Shown one piece after another: positions 16,952-26,780 of a stretch of 52,327 nucleotides of DNA. How positions within the stretch are numbered: the first letter of the stretch is position 1; every line of letters starts with the position of its first letter. The notes beneath the pieces are model-generated. The model saw nothing but the letters and a program-made list of their open reading frames with translations. It was not told the origin of the DNA and searched no databases. This stretch comes from an uncultured Desulfobulbaceae bacterium (lineage in GTDB: Bacteria > Desulfobacterota > Desulfobulbia > Desulfobulbales > Desulfocapsaceae), in NCBI GenBank assembly GCA_947311315.1, contig CAMZKN010000011.1, positions 1 through 52,327 of the forward strand, written 5' to 3'. A program made the position numbers and the translations under genes.

Positions 16952-17096
16952 TAGTGTCTGAACGAAAACCTGCAAATTTTTTCAAGTTCAAGGCGGGTGA
17001 TAATTTTAACCGTAGGAATACATTAAGTATTTTGAGGATTAAAATTTGAGCTCAACGAAGAAATTGAGGAAATTGGTGGTTTTCGGTCGGGCACTA
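16952..17096. mobile_element. MITE-like palindromic element with TA-flanked inverted repeats
   Basis: The left end GTGTCTGAACGAAAACC and the complement of the right end, GTGCCCGACCGAAAACC, agree at 14 of 17 positions, and each is bordered by TA. The interior also pairs loosely across the centre (for example GATAATTTTAA with TTAAAATTT). It is about 145 bp and non-coding. TA borders are the target duplication of IS630/Tc1-mariner transposases, so a non-autonomous relative of such an element is a reasonable guess. No transposase is in the window. Confidence 0.6.
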
Positions 17097-17184
17097 GTTA
17101 TATCCTCCATCAGTGAGGAGTTTTTAAGATATTGCAATATTCTCCGCTTGTCGGAGTTGAAAGTCATATTGACGGGGTAAGAAA

Positions 17185-18558
17185 ATGCTATCAGATTTGA
17201 AACGCATAATCGACCAGATCAGCAGAGATCGAGGCTTTGATAAAGCATTGCTGATAGAGGCTATTGAGGAGGCTGTTCAGTCTGCTGCCAGAAAAAAATT
17301 TGGTAGTCGGCGGGATATGGAAGTACAGTACAATGAAGAGTTTGGCGAAGTCGAAATATTTCAGTTCAGAAGTGTTGTTGAAGACCCTCAGGACGAACAG
17401 ACTGAAATTTCGTATGAAGAAGCAATCAAGCTTGATCCTGATGTGCAGATAGGAGATGAGCTTGGTGAAAAAATGAAAGATATCACCGACCTTGGTAGAA
17501 TTGCTGCGCAGTCAGCCAAGCAGGTTATCATCCATAAAATGAAGGATGCTGAGCGCGAAGTAATTTACGACATGTTTAAGGATCGTGTGGGTGAGGTTGT
17601 GAGTGGTATCGTTCAGCGTTTTGAACGTGGTAATATGGTTGTCAATCTTGGGAGAACCGACGCAATTCTGCCGAAAGATCAACAGATACCAAAACGCTCT
17701 TTTAAACAGGGTGATCGAATTAGAGCATATTTGAAAGAGGTACGCCAGACTAGTCGCGACTCTCAGTTGATTTTGTCGAGAACATGTGATGATTTTTTAT
17801 CCAAGTTGTTTCATATGGAAGTTCCGGAAATGTCCGAAGGGATAGTTCGAGTCATGGGAGTTAGTCGTGAACCGGGCTTTCGCGCAAAGATTGCAGTGAG
17901 TTCTTCAGAAGGTGATGTTGATCCTGTGGGTGCCTGTGTTGGAATGAAAGGTTCACGAGTGCAAAATGTTGTACAGGAACTGCAGGGAGAGCGTATAGAT
18001 ATCGTCACCTGGAGTCCTGATCCGGCAAAATATGTGTATAATGCACTGGCTCCTGCCCATGTGAGTATGGTTATGGCGGATGAGGATGCAGGGTCTCTTC
18101 TGGTTGTCGTTCCCAATGATCAGCTATCGCTTGCGATTGGCAGGCAGGGACAAAATGTACGTTTGGCTTCAAAACTGATAAACTGGCGTATTGATGTTAA
18201 AAGCGAACAACGATATGCAAATCTGCAGAATGGTGGCTATCAGTCTCTTTTGAAACTTAAGGGTGTCGATGAATCTTTAGCGGATCAGTTGTTTGCCAAA
18301 GGTTTTATTTCGACAACAGTACTTGCTGAGAAAAGTGTTTCTGATCTGACTGTAATTAGAGCTATTGACGACGAATTTGCAGAGTCTCTTATCGATGAGG
18401 CGAAGGTTACGCCTTATGTTGAAGAGGTTGAAACTTCTGAAACAACAGATGGTAATGGAGAAGAAAGCGAATCTGCCGATGAGAAAGTTGTGGAAAGTGA
18501 TGCCTCCGAAGAAAAAGCTGAAGCAGAGGCAGAAAGTGAAGATGGAAGTGAGGTATAG
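17185..18558 (+). CDS. nusA: transcription termination/antitermination factor NusA
   Basis: The protein has 457 aa, a little shorter than E. coli NusA (495). It has the N-terminal RNA-polymerase-binding domain (ALLIEAIEEAVQSAARK), an S1 domain (about 135-200, GEVVSGIVQRFERGNMVVNLG), two KH domains (VDPVGACVGMKGSRVQ...; LSLAIGRQGQNVRLAS) and one helix-hairpin-helix-rich segment. It ends in a Glu-rich acidic tail of about 40 residues in place of a full second acidic repeat. NusA binds RNA polymerase and nascent RNA. The start ATG 17185 has GGGGTAAG upstream. ylxR and infB follow, the usual order. Confidence 0.96.
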   Translation: MLSDLKRIIDQISRDRGFDKALLIEAIEEAVQSAARKKFGSRRDMEVQYNEEFGEVEIFQFRSVVEDPQDEQTEISYEEAIKLDPDVQIGDELGEKMKDITDLGRIAAQSAKQVIIHKMKDAEREVIYDMFKDRVGEVVSGIVQRFERGNMVVNLGRTDAILPKDQQIPKRSFKQGDRIRAYLKEVRQTSRDSQLILSRTCDDFLSKLFHMEVPEMSEGIVRVMGVSREPGFRAKIAVSSSEGDVDPVGACVGMKGSRVQNVVQELQGERIDIVTWSPDPAKYVYNALAPAHVSMVMADEDAGSLLVVVPNDQLSLAIGRQGQNVRLASKLINWRIDVKSEQRYANLQNGGYQSLLKLKGVDESLADQLFAKGFISTTVLAEKSVSDLTVIRAIDDEFAESLIDEAKVTPYVEEVETSETTDGNGEESESADEKVVESDASEEKAEAEAESEDGSEV

Positions 18559-18595
18559 TGCGCATACGTTGTCTGTGTGAAAGCGTATTGAAAAA

Positions 18596-18802
18596 ATGGC
18601 CATATCTTTACGAACGTGTTGTGCGTGCGGGAAAAAAATTCCCAAAGAAAAATTGCAACGTTTTGTTTGGAAAGATGGGCGGATACAGTTTGACGCCAAC
18701 CAGTTGTTGTCGGGAAGAGGCGCCTATTGTTGTAGTAGCGAACGGTGTTATGCACTTTTTTTGAAAATGGAAAAAAAGTGGAAAAGGTTGTTTCGCCTTT
18801 AA
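18596..18802 (+). CDS. ylxR: YlxR-family (DUF448) RNA-binding protein
   Basis: The protein has 68 aa. It carries the family pattern RTCCACGKKIPKEKLQRFV, DGRIQFD, GRGAYCC and CYALF. YlxR proteins bind nucleic acid and are encoded between nusA and infB, as here. It is shorter than the usual 90 aa, but no core motif is missing. The gap to nusA is 37 nt. The ribosome site before ATG 18596 is weak, so coupling to nusA is possible. Confidence 0.9.
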   Translation: MAISLRTCCACGKKIPKEKLQRFVWKDGRIQFDANQLLSGRGAYCCSSERCYALFLKMEKKWKRLFRL

Positions 18803-18897
18803 TATAAGAGTTTGAAATTATTCATCATTAATAAATAATCGGGCATACTGTTGTTGATGGATGAAATTACTGTTGCGATGTACTACAGGAGTGAAGG

Positions 18898-21624
18898 ATG
18901 AGCAGAATCAGGATATATGAGTTGGCCAAAGAGGCTGGTATGAGTAGTAAAGCGCTGACCGATAAGCTAAAAGAACAGGGGTATGATGTGAAGGGTGCCA
19001 GTTCATCGGTTGACGAGGAAGCAGCTGAAGTTATCCGGGCAACTATTCTGAAATCTGCCAATACCGAACTTGTCGAGACACGAATTGACAGTAGCAAAAA
19101 AGGATCAACTGTTATCCGCCGCAGGTCAAAAGTGATCAAGCGAAAAGCTAAAGTGGTGGAAGAAGCTCCTGAACCAGAGGTTGAAGAGGCACAGGTTGAG
19201 CAGGTTAAAGAGAAAGAAGAGCTTTCAGAGCCTGTAGCTGAAGCTGCTCAGGATTCTTCGCCTGCTGAAACCGAAAAATCAGTTGTTGAAGCTGCGGAAC
19301 CGGTAGTCAAAAAGGAAGATGTTTCGCAGGAAAAAGATAGAGAAGCTGCAGAGGTGGCCGAGTCCGCACCTGTTGAGACAACTGAGGAAGAACTGGTTGC
19401 TCCTGCAAGAGAGCAGAAAGAGGAAACTGAAGAGTCTGAGTCAGTTCCAGCGCAAAAGGCAGAACCGGAGAAAGAAAGCAAGAAAACGACACCGAAACCA
19501 CCAGCAAGAAAAGGTATGGCCAGGGTTATTCGAACAATTGAATTACCCAAACAGGAAGAAAAACCAGCGCCAAGGCCACGAAAGAAAACAAACAGGCCTC
19601 CTCAGCATCGGCGTCCACAACCCGTGCAGCCAACTGCACCGGCACCTGGTCCTTCTGGCGATGGAGGACGATCGAAAAAGAAAGGAAAGAAAGGTGGGCA
19701 GTATGATGATAAGAGTAAAGGTACTGATAGCAGACGTGGGAAGAAAGGCTCAAAAAATGTAAAATTCACCCATTTTTCACAAGACTACAGGGGCAGGGAT
19801 GGTGGTCGACGCAGAAAAGGCGGTAAACGTGGCCCGAAACCGGTTCTTGCTCCTTCTGAAATGAAAGCCAGTAAGAAAAAGTTTAAAGTTTTTGATACTA
19901 TCAGTGTTGGTGATCTTGCCCAGCGCATGAAAAGTAAAGCAAGTGATGTTATCGCAAAGCTGATGGGTCTTGGTGTTATGGCAACAATTAATCAACCGGT
20001 TGATACAGAAACGGCCATGCTCATTGCGGCTGATTTTGGTTACGAGGTTGAGCAGGGTGTAACTGAAGAGATAGGTATTCAGTTACTGAACGAATCTGAA
20101 GCCGGTGGCGAAACCCAACCGAGATCTCCCGTTGTTACGGTGATGGGGCATGTTGATCATGGTAAAACTTCGATTCTGGATGCAATTCGTAAGACGGATG
20201 TTGCTCTCGGTGAAGCGGGTGGAATTACCCAGCATATCGGTGCGTATCATGTCAGATCCAGTTCCGGTGACGTTACTTTTGTTGATACACCGGGCCATGC
20301 TGCTTTTACTGAAATGCGTTCCCGTGGTGCCCAGGTAACCGATATTGTAGTTCTTGTGGTTGCTGCCGATGACGGTGTTATGGATCAAACCCGTGAGGCG
20401 ATCCACCACGCACAAGCTGCAAATGTTCCGCTCATTGTTGCTGTGAATAAAATCGATAAAGAGAATGCGGATACTGACAGGGTTAAGCGAGAGCTTTCTG
20501 AATTGAATCTTATGCCTGAAGAATGGGGTGGAGATACAATGTTCTGTGATACCTCTGCAAAAAATAATATAGGTATCGATAATCTTCTTGAATCCATCCA
20601 GTTGCTTGCTGAAATCCTTGAACTCAAGGCCGATAGCACAAGAAAGGCCAGGGGACGGGTTGTGGAAGCGCAACTCGATAAAGGACGTGGGCCTGTCGCA
20701 ACGGTTCTCATTCAGGATGGTACACTGCATCTTGGCGAACATTTTGTTGTTGGTCAATATAGCGGTAAAGTCAGGGCGATGCTTGACGACAAAGGCAAAA
20801 ATCTCAAAGAAGCAGGGCCTGCAATGCCCGTGGAAGTTCAGGGGCTTGCCGGAGTACCCAGTGCTGGTGACGAATTTGTAGTTGTTACCGATGAAAAAAT
20901 GGCCAGAAGTGTTTCCCAGGTCAGGTCTTTGAAGGCCAGAGAAAATGAGCTTGGCGCAAGCACAAAGATTTCCCTTGATAAGCTGTTTGAGCAGATGAGT
21001 GAAGGTGATGTCCAGGAGCTTCGTGTTGTTCTCCGGTCTGATGTTCAGGGAACGCTCGAAGCGTTTGCCAAGGCTGCGGAGGAGCTTTCGACCAAAGAAA
21101 TCAAGGTTCGAGTGCTTCACGAAGGGACAGGGACAATTACTGAGTCTGATATACTTCTAGCCTCCGCCTCGGATGCAATTATTATAGGTTTTAATGTCAG
21201 GCCGTCGATTAAAGTTAAAGAACTTGCCACCAAGGAAAATGTTGATGTTCGTTCCTATGATGTTATTTACCATGCCCTTGACGACATACGAAAGGCAATG
21301 GTTGGCATGCTGGAGCCCACCTTTGAAGAAGAGGTTATTGGTCTTGCCGAAGTTCGCGATACATTTCAGGTGCCGAAAATCGGAACAATCGCTGGCTGTG
21401 CTGTTGTAGATGGCAAAATTTTGAGATCTGCAAGTGTTAGAGTTCTAAGAGACGGTGTTGTTATTTATACAGCGAAGATTGAATCACTCAGACGATTTAA
21501 AGACGATGTGAAAGAAGTTATGTCAGATTATGAATGTGGTATCGGGGTTGAGAAGTTCAATGATATTAAGGTCGGTGATAATCTCGAAGCTTTTGTCATG
21601 AAAGAAGTAGCAGCAACTCTTTGA
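18898..21624 (+). CDS. infB: translation initiation factor IF-2
   Basis: The protein has 908 aa. It has the N-terminal IF2N domain ([20 protein letters not shown]) and a long Glu/Ala/Pro/Lys-rich linker to about residue 330. A second IF2N-like segment ([20 protein letters not shown]) precedes the GTPase domain: GHVDHGKTS at 417-425, then [14 protein letters not shown] and SAK. C-terminal domains follow ([17 protein letters not shown]). IF-2 brings initiator tRNA to the 30S subunit. AGGAGTGAAGG precedes the ATG. It sits 19 nt before rbfA. Confidence 0.98.
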   Translation: MSRIRIYELAKEAGMSSKALTDKLKEQGYDVKGASSSVDEEAAEVIRATILKSANTELVETRIDSSKKGSTVIRRRSKVIKRKAKVVEEAPEPEVEEAQVEQVKEKEELSEPVAEAAQDSSPAETEKSVVEAAEPVVKKEDVSQEKDREAAEVAESAPVETTEEELVAPAREQKEETEESESVPAQKAEPEKESKKTTPKPPARKGMARVIRTIELPKQEEKPAPRPRKKTNRPPQHRRPQPVQPTAPAPGPSGDGGRSKKKGKKGGQYDDKSKGTDSRRGKKGSKNVKFTHFSQDYRGRDGGRRRKGGKRGPKPVLAPSEMKASKKKFKVFDTISVGDLAQRMKSKASDVIAKLMGLGVMATINQPVDTETAMLIAADFGYEVEQGVTEEIGIQLLNESEAGGETQPRSPVVTVMGHVDHGKTSILDAIRKTDVALGEAGGITQHIGAYHVRSSSGDVTFVDTPGHAAFTEMRSRGAQVTDIVVLVVAADDGVMDQTREAIHHAQAANVPLIVAVNKIDKENADTDRVKRELSELNLMPEEWGGDTMFCDTSAKNNIGIDNLLESIQLLAEILELKADSTRKARGRVVEAQLDKGRGPVATVLIQDGTLHLGEHFVVGQYSGKVRAMLDDKGKNLKEAGPAMPVEVQGLAGVPSAGDEFVVVTDEKMARSVSQVRSLKARENELGASTKISLDKLFEQMSEGDVQELRVVLRSDVQGTLEAFAKAAEELSTKEIKVRVLHEGTGTITESDILLASASDAIIIGFNVRPSIKVKELATKENVDVRSYDVIYHALDDIRKAMVGMLEPTFEEEVIGLAEVRDTFQVPKIGTIAGCAVVDGKILRSASVRVLRDGVVIYTAKIESLRRFKDDVKEVMSDYECGIGVEKFNDIKVGDNLEAFVMKEVAATL

Positions 21625-21643
21625 AAAATGAAGGAATGATGTG

Positions 21644-22075
21644 ATGTCCTGGGATCCCAAACAGACTCTTGATTCCATTGGAATTGGTGAGCAGCATCAG
21701 CAACAAAGATCTACTCGCGTGGCGGAAGCCATTCGAAATGAGTTGGCAACACTTCTTGTCAGCAAAGTCAGAGATCCTAAACTACTTGATGTTAATATAT
21801 CGAGAGTTGAGGTGACAGGTGATTTGAGTCTGGCTCGGATTTATTTCAATGTCATGGACAGCCGGAAAAATCTTAAGGCTGCAACAGTTGGGCTTGACAG
21901 AGCAAAAGGATTTATGCGATCTCACATTGCTAAAACTCTTAATTTGCGCTTTACACCTGCACTAGAGTTTCGATATGATAATGTAGCGGATAAAGTAGCT
22001 GAGTTGGATGATATTTTTCAGGAAATTGCACATGAAAGGAACACAAGAAAAGATACTTCCACAGGAAATAGTTAA
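21644..22075 (+). CDS. rbfA: 30S ribosome-binding factor RbfA
   Basis: The protein has 143 aa from ATG 21644, chosen over the adjacent GTG 21641 because AAGGA lies 8 nt upstream. Core motifs: RVAEAIRNELATLLVSKVRDPKL, VTGDLSLARIYFNV, GFMRSHIAKTLNLRFTPAL, F.YD. RbfA helps process the 16S rRNA 5' end. Its 3' end overlaps nrnA by 44 nt. A short N-terminal extension of about 20 residues (WDPKQTLDSIGIGEQHQ) precedes the usual start of the domain. Confidence 0.95.
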   Translation: MSWDPKQTLDSIGIGEQHQQQRSTRVAEAIRNELATLLVSKVRDPKLLDVNISRVEVTGDLSLARIYFNVMDSRKNLKAATVGLDRAKGFMRSHIAKTLNLRFTPALEFRYDNVADKVAELDDIFQEIAHERNTRKDTSTGNS

Positions 22076-23036
22076 AGCTATTCAATCCGCCGGGAATGTT
22101 GTGTTATTTACTCATACTCATCCCGATGGTGATGCGCTTGGGTCTCTTTTTGGCTTTGCTGAAATCCTGGATTCGCTCGGGAAAAATGTGTTTTGTTTCT
22201 TGGAGGAACCTGTTTCTCATCTTTATGATTTCCTGCCGCAAAGCGACAGGGCTTCGGTAGCTTTTGATGAGTACCTTGATTTCGCAAAAACAGCAGGTGA
22301 AGACATTGTTGCTGTTGCCCTTGATTGTGGCGATTCTGACAGGCTTGGCAAATTTAAGGGTGAGTTTTTAAAAGTTACACCGTTTGTCGTTGTTGATCAT
22401 CATCAGTCCCATAGGGATTTTGGAACTATGAGATGGGTTGCTGCTGATAGATCTTCGACAGGAGAGATGGTGTATGAGCTTGGTTTAGCCCTGAAAGGGG
22501 ATATCACGTATAATTGTGCATATAATCTTTATGTTGCCATATGCACGGATACAGGTTCATTTCGTTATGAATGTACCCGGCCAAGAACGATGCAGGTTGC
22601 TGCTGAGCTACTTGAAAGAGGTGTGCAGGCACAGGAAGTGGGTGGTCACCTCTATGATAATTACAGCCCGGAAAGGCTGAAATTATTGGAGATGATTTTG
22701 TCAACCATGACCTTGAGTAGTTCTGACACCGTTGCTTTTATTCATGTGTCGCCACAAATGCTTAAGGAAAGTGGGGCTACACTTCAGGATGTAGAAGGAT
22801 TTATCGATTTTCCACGCTCCATACGAACAGTAAAGGTTGCTGCTTTTGTCAAAGAAAGTAAGCCAGGTGTCGTTGCCGTGAGCTTACGGGCAAAGGGTGA
22901 TTGTGACGTGGCAGCTATAGCAAAAGAGTTTAATGGCGGAGGTCATCGCAGTGCAGCCGGATTTCGCTGCTTGGATAAAACCATCGCCGAGGTACAGCGG
23001 GAAGTTGAAGAAAAAATTCACATGGCTCTGAAGTGA
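22032..23036 (+). CDS. nrnA: DHH-family phosphoesterase NrnA (nanoRNase/pAp phosphatase)
   Basis: The protein has 334 aa from ATG 22032, which has AGGAA 8 nt upstream; a start at 22008 lacks one. It has the DHH domain (THTHPDGDALGS 27-38, ALDCGDSDR, VVDHHQSH) and the DHHA1 domain ending GGGHRSAAGF. The family degrades 2-5 nt RNAs and dephosphorylates 3'-phosphoadenosine 5'-phosphate. It is commonly encoded between rbfA and truB, as here. It is translationally overlapped with rbfA. Confidence 0.94.
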   Translation: MKGTQEKILPQEIVKAIQSAGNVVLFTHTHPDGDALGSLFGFAEILDSLGKNVFCFLEEPVSHLYDFLPQSDRASVAFDEYLDFAKTAGEDIVAVALDCGDSDRLGKFKGEFLKVTPFVVVDHHQSHRDFGTMRWVAADRSSTGEMVYELGLALKGDITYNCAYNLYVAICTDTGSFRYECTRPRTMQVAAELLERGVQAQEVGGHLYDNYSPERLKLLEMILSTMTLSSSDTVAFIHVSPQMLKESGATLQDVEGFIDFPRSIRTVKVAAFVKESKPGVVAVSLRAKGDCDVAAIAKEFNGGGHRSAAGFRCLDKTIAEVQREVEEKIHMALK

Positions 23037-23089
23037 AAAAAAGAGGCAGGATCTGTTGTGCAGAAATGGCCGCAAGTGTGCAGTGTTAA

Positions 23090-23827
23090 ATGAGTATTTT
23101 TGAAGCTGGTGTTTTTATTGTCGATAAGCCTGTTGACCTCACTTCATTTAAGGTGGTTGGTCGGCTGAGGCGTATTCTCAATATTAAAAAAGTAGGACAT
23201 GCAGGGACATTGGATCCTTTTGCGACGGGTCTACTTGTTGTTTGTGCAGGACGACCTGCGACCAGGCTCATTTCGCAATTCATGGATGGAGAAAAAGAAT
23301 ATCTGGCAACCTTACGGCTTGGTGTAGAGACAGAAACTCTTGATACAGAAGGGGATGTAACCGCCAGAAGCAATGTTGGAGTTATCTCATCGGGAAAAAT
23401 TGAAGAGTGTCTGGATAGTTACCGTGGCTCGCAGTTGCAGGTTCCGCCCGCTTACTCTGCGCTGAAACACAAAGGCAAACCACTCTACTATTATGCCCGT
23501 AAGGGGATAAAGATCGAAAAAGATGCTCGTCCTGTTAACATAAGTGTTCTGGAACGAACAGATGGCACTGGTGATGTCCAGGGTGTTGAAGCCGATCTGT
23601 CAATCAGGGTTGTGTGTAGCAAGGGAACGTATATTAGGACATTAGCCGCTGATGTCGGTTCCGATCTCGGGTGTGGAGCTCACCTTGTACAGTTGCGCAG
23701 AGTACGAAGTGGGTTTTTCTCAATTGCTGAAAGTCTCAGTTGGGATGAATTGACAGCTGAAGATGCATTTGATCGTTGTATGGAGAAGATGCTATCTGTT
23801 GAGGCGGTATGTAAACTATTGCAATAA
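23090..23827 (+). CDS. truB: tRNA pseudouridine(55) synthase TruB
   Basis: The protein has 245 aa. The catalytic aspartate is Asp42 in KVGHAGTLDPFATG; GVFIVDKPVDLTSF, RLGVETETLDTEGD, VPPAYSALKHKGKPLYYYAR and CSKGTYIRTLAADVG also fit. It makes pseudouridine 55 in the T-loop of tRNAs. It is shorter than E. coli TruB (314 aa) and seems to lack the C-terminal PUA-like domain. The ribosome site before ATG 23090 is weak; it lies 53 nt after nrnA. Confidence 0.96.
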   Translation: MSIFEAGVFIVDKPVDLTSFKVVGRLRRILNIKKVGHAGTLDPFATGLLVVCAGRPATRLISQFMDGEKEYLATLRLGVETETLDTEGDVTARSNVGVISSGKIEECLDSYRGSQLQVPPAYSALKHKGKPLYYYARKGIKIEKDARPVNISVLERTDGTGDVQGVEADLSIRVVCSKGTYIRTLAADVGSDLGCGAHLVQLRRVRSGFFSIAESLSWDELTAEDAFDRCMEKMLSVEAVCKLLQ

Positions 23828-24131
23828 TCACTAGAGTTGGATACTGTATTCAATTCGGTGTTATATAAAAAGTATCTGGCACTCCCAGAAAGGGGGTGGA
23901 CGCCTTTTTACAGATTTTATGTGGCAAGGCATCAACAGGTCTGCGGGGTTCGCCACCAAATTCACAGACCAGACACTGTTGTATCTAGTTGTTGAGTATC
24001 TAGGAAATTTTCTGCAAGTTTTTAAAAACAACGAACTGAAAAAATGTTTTTTGTTGTTCCTGCAGAAAATAGTTTATTAATGGTTATACATATCACGTAT
24101 ACATATATTATACCGTTTCAGGAGGTTAGTC
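23828..24131 (+). promoter_or_regulatory. rpsO leader region with alternative hairpins
   Basis: This 304-bp gap before rpsO has no gene. CAACAGGTCTG (23933-23943) can pair with CAGACC (23965-23970) and CTGTTG (23976-23981), while GTGGC near 23921 can instead pair with GCCAC near 23952, so the two folds exclude each other. Closer to the gene an AACAAC / GTTGTT stem is framed by CTGCA and TGCAG. S15 autoregulates through leader structures in several bacteria; this may be such a leader. The promoter was not located. Confidence 0.4.
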
Positions 24132-24401
24132 GTGGCACAGTCAGCAGTTAAAAAAACCGAAATAATTGAGAAGTTTAAGGTACATCCAACAGACACAGGA
24201 TCTTCTGAAGTTCAAATTGCTCTTCTTACCGATAGAATTCAATATTTGACAGAGCATTTTAAAACCCATAAAAAAGATCATCATTCACGACAGGGGCTAT
24301 TAAAACTTGTCGGACAACGTCGTAGTCTGCTTGATTATCTCAAGAACAAAGATGTAAATAAGTATAGAACGATTCTGCAGGAACTTGGTCTTCGAAAGTA
24401 A
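24132..24401 (+). CDS. rpsO: 30S ribosomal protein S15
   Basis: The protein has 89 aa, the exact family length. Start GTG 24132 follows AGGAGG. It matches S15 throughout: [51 protein letters not shown]. It binds 16S rRNA helices 20-22 and bridges to the 50S subunit. It is followed by an intrinsic terminator and then pnp, the conserved pair. Confidence 0.98.
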   Translation: MAQSAVKKTEIIEKFKVHPTDTGSSEVQIALLTDRIQYLTEHFKTHKKDHHSRQGLLKLVGQRRSLLDYLKNKDVNKYRTILQELGLRK

Positions 24402-24453
24402 GAGTTCGTCTGCAGCGTCGCTGGCAGTACGTGGCATAGTGCCGTTTTATTAC

Positions 24454-24503
24454 CTCAAACAATTCACAGGTATTAGGGTTGTTTGAGGTTTTTGTTGTTT
24501 AAG
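24454..24503 (+). terminator. intrinsic terminator after rpsO
   Basis: ACCTCAAACAA ... TTGTTTGAGGT, a perfect stem of about 11 bp, followed by TTTTTGTTGTTT. It lies about 50 nt downstream of the rpsO stop and would separate most rpsO message from pnp. Confidence 0.85.
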
Positions 24504-24597
24504 TAAGTCCGAGAAAAGAGAGCATATGGAGCTGGTGGATAATCCAGTTGATTAATGGCGCTGTACCTTTCGCGGATGAGAAACATCTGGAGAAAAC

Positions 24598-26673
24598 ATG
24601 TTAAACAGAGTTGAAGCCGAAATAGGTGGAAAGACTATTTCCATCGAAACAGGAAAAATTGCCAAGCAAGCCACGGGGTCTGTCGTTGTCAGCTGTGGAG
24701 AAACGGTTGTCCTGATTACTGCGGTGTGTGGAGAAAGCAAACCGGAAGCAGGATTTTTACCGTTAACTATAGAATATCAGGAAAAATTAGCCTCTGTTGG
24801 CAGAATTCCCGGTAATTATTTTCGTCGGGAAATCGGTAGACCCAGTGATAACGAAATCCTCACTTGTAGAATTATAGACCGTCCGATGAGGCCACTATTC
24901 GCTGATGGGTTTTGTGCTGAAACTCAGGTTATTGCAACGGTTCTTTCGGCAGACCAGGAAATTCAGCCGGATATGCTTGCCTTAACCGGAGCATCATGTG
25001 CCCTGACTTTATCCGACGCTCCTTTTAACGGACCGGTTGCCGGGGCAAGAGTAGGTTTTGTAGATGGAGAATATATACTTAACCCTACCGTTTCCGAGTT
25101 GAAAAATTCTTCGATGGATATCGTTGTAGCCTGCACCAGAAAAGCTGTAGTTATGGTTGAGGGTAAAGCTGATGAACTCAGTGAAGATGAGATTTTATCT
25201 GCGATATTTTATGTGTTCGATCAGGTACAGCCCTTAATTGATATTCAGGAAGAATTACAAAAATCAGCTGGTAAGAAAAAACGAGAGGTTGAATCTGTTC
25301 AGATTGACGAAGCTCTTCAAGCCAAAGTTCGTGAGATTGCTGCAAGTGGGATGGAAAATGTCTTTAATACATCCGACAAACTCGAAAGACAAGATGTCTA
25401 CAGAGGGTTAAAGGCAGAGGTTGTCGAAGCTCTTGATCCTGAAGGTGAACGTGCAAGGGAGATTGGTGACCTGCTCTCCGCTTATAAAAAATCGTATATG
25501 CGGCAGAAAATTGCCGATACTGAGCTGAGAATTGGTGGTCGAAAGTTTGACGAAATCAGGGATATTGCCTGTGAAGCAGAGTATATTCCCCGAGCCCACG
25601 GATCTGCACTTTTTACCCGTGGAGAGACCCAGGCACTCGTTTCTACTACACTTGGCAGTGAACGTGATAAACAACGGGTTGAAACACTCAATGGCGAAGA
25701 GATGCGCAGGTTTATGCTTCACTACAATTTTCCTCCGTATTGCGTTGGTGAAGCTCGTTTTCTGCGCGGCCCGTCGAGAAGAGATATTGGCCATGGTACG
25801 CTGGCTACCCGGGGATTGGAGGCGGTTTTACCGTCGGAAGAAGATTTTCCCTACTCCATTCGCGTGGTCTCTGAGATTCTGGAATCCAACGGTTCATCTT
25901 CCATGGCTACAGTTTGTGGCGGCAGTATGGCGATGATGGATGCTGGTGTTCCTCTGAAACGCCCTGTTTCAGGTATTGCCATGGGGCTTATCAAGGAAGG
26001 CGAAAAGGTGATGATTCTTTCTGATATTCTTGGGGATGAAGATCATCTTGGTGACATGGATTTTAAAGTCGTCGGAACCTGTGATGGTATCACCGCTCTG
26101 CAGATGGATATTAAAATTGACGGTGTGAGTCGTGACATAATGGGTACGGCACTCACTCAGGCTAAAGACGGTCGATTACATATCCTTTCAGAGATGGAAA
26201 AGGGAATATCTGAAGCCCGGGATGGTGTTGTCGACCATGCACCGAAATATTTTGTTCATAAAATTAATCCGGACAAAATACGCGATATAATCGGCCCTGG
26301 CGGTAAAATCATCAAAGAATTGTCTGCAGAATTTGATGCTAAAATTGAAGTCGATGATACTGGCCTTGTAAAAATGTTTGCTCTTAATGGAACTCTTGCA
26401 GAAGCTTTGGTAGAAAAGGTTAAGGCAATAACAGCAGAAGCAGAAGTCGGTGCTGTTTATAAGGGTGTTGTTAAAACCATTAAGGATTTTGGTGCTTTTG
26501 TTGAAATTTTACCGGGCACTGATGGTCTTGTACATATTTCGGAGCTCGATCATAAGCGTGTGGCAAAAGTGACCGACATTTTAAAGGAAGGCGATGAGAT
26601 TGAAGTAAAGGTTCTCGATGTTGATAATCGTGGCCGAATTCGCTTGAGTCGTAAGGCTTTACTTGAAAAATAG
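24598..26673 (+). CDS. pnp: polyribonucleotide nucleotidyltransferase (PNPase)
   Basis: The protein has 691 aa, the usual length. Two RNase PH domains (SCGETVVLITAVC, FFRREIGRPSDNEIL-like, RPMRPLFADGF; second copy with GSALFTRGETQALVSTTLG) are followed by a KH domain (KIRDIIGPGGKIIKEL, about 560-575) and an S1 domain (from about 620, GVVKTIKDFGAFVEILPGTDG). It degrades RNA phosphorolytically from the 3' end. GGAG precedes ATG 24598. A terminator follows at 26706. Confidence 0.98.
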   Translation: MLNRVEAEIGGKTISIETGKIAKQATGSVVVSCGETVVLITAVCGESKPEAGFLPLTIEYQEKLASVGRIPGNYFRREIGRPSDNEILTCRIIDRPMRPLFADGFCAETQVIATVLSADQEIQPDMLALTGASCALTLSDAPFNGPVAGARVGFVDGEYILNPTVSELKNSSMDIVVACTRKAVVMVEGKADELSEDEILSAIFYVFDQVQPLIDIQEELQKSAGKKKREVESVQIDEALQAKVREIAASGMENVFNTSDKLERQDVYRGLKAEVVEALDPEGERAREIGDLLSAYKKSYMRQKIADTELRIGGRKFDEIRDIACEAEYIPRAHGSALFTRGETQALVSTTLGSERDKQRVETLNGEEMRRFMLHYNFPPYCVGEARFLRGPSRRDIGHGTLATRGLEAVLPSEEDFPYSIRVVSEILESNGSSSMATVCGGSMAMMDAGVPLKRPVSGIAMGLIKEGEKVMILSDILGDEDHLGDMDFKVVGTCDGITALQMDIKIDGVSRDIMGTALTQAKDGRLHILSEMEKGISEARDGVVDHAPKYFVHKINPDKIRDIIGPGGKIIKELSAEFDAKIEVDDTGLVKMFALNGTLAEALVEKVKAITAEAEVGAVYKGVVKTIKDFGAFVEILPGTDGLVHISELDHKRVAKVTDILKEGDEIEVKVLDVDNRGRIRLSRKALLEK

Positions 26674-26705
26674 TTTTACCACAAGCTGTGAATAGTTTAT
26701 TTTAA

Positions 26706-26740
26706 AAGGCCGATTCCTTTAGAGGTGTCGGCCTTTTTTT
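26706..26740 (+). terminator. intrinsic terminator after pnp
   Basis: AAGGCCGA (26706-26713) pairs with TCGGCCTT (26728-26735), followed by a T-run to 26740. It ends the pnp transcript about 30 nt after the stop. Confidence 0.9.
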
Positions 26741-26780
26741 ATTGTTTATATTGACACTCTGAACACAAACGATACTCAAA

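Noticed and set aside
20083..21120. 345-aa frame on the minus strand
   Set aside because: It is antisense to the GTPase part of infB, has no ribosome site, and infB is certain.
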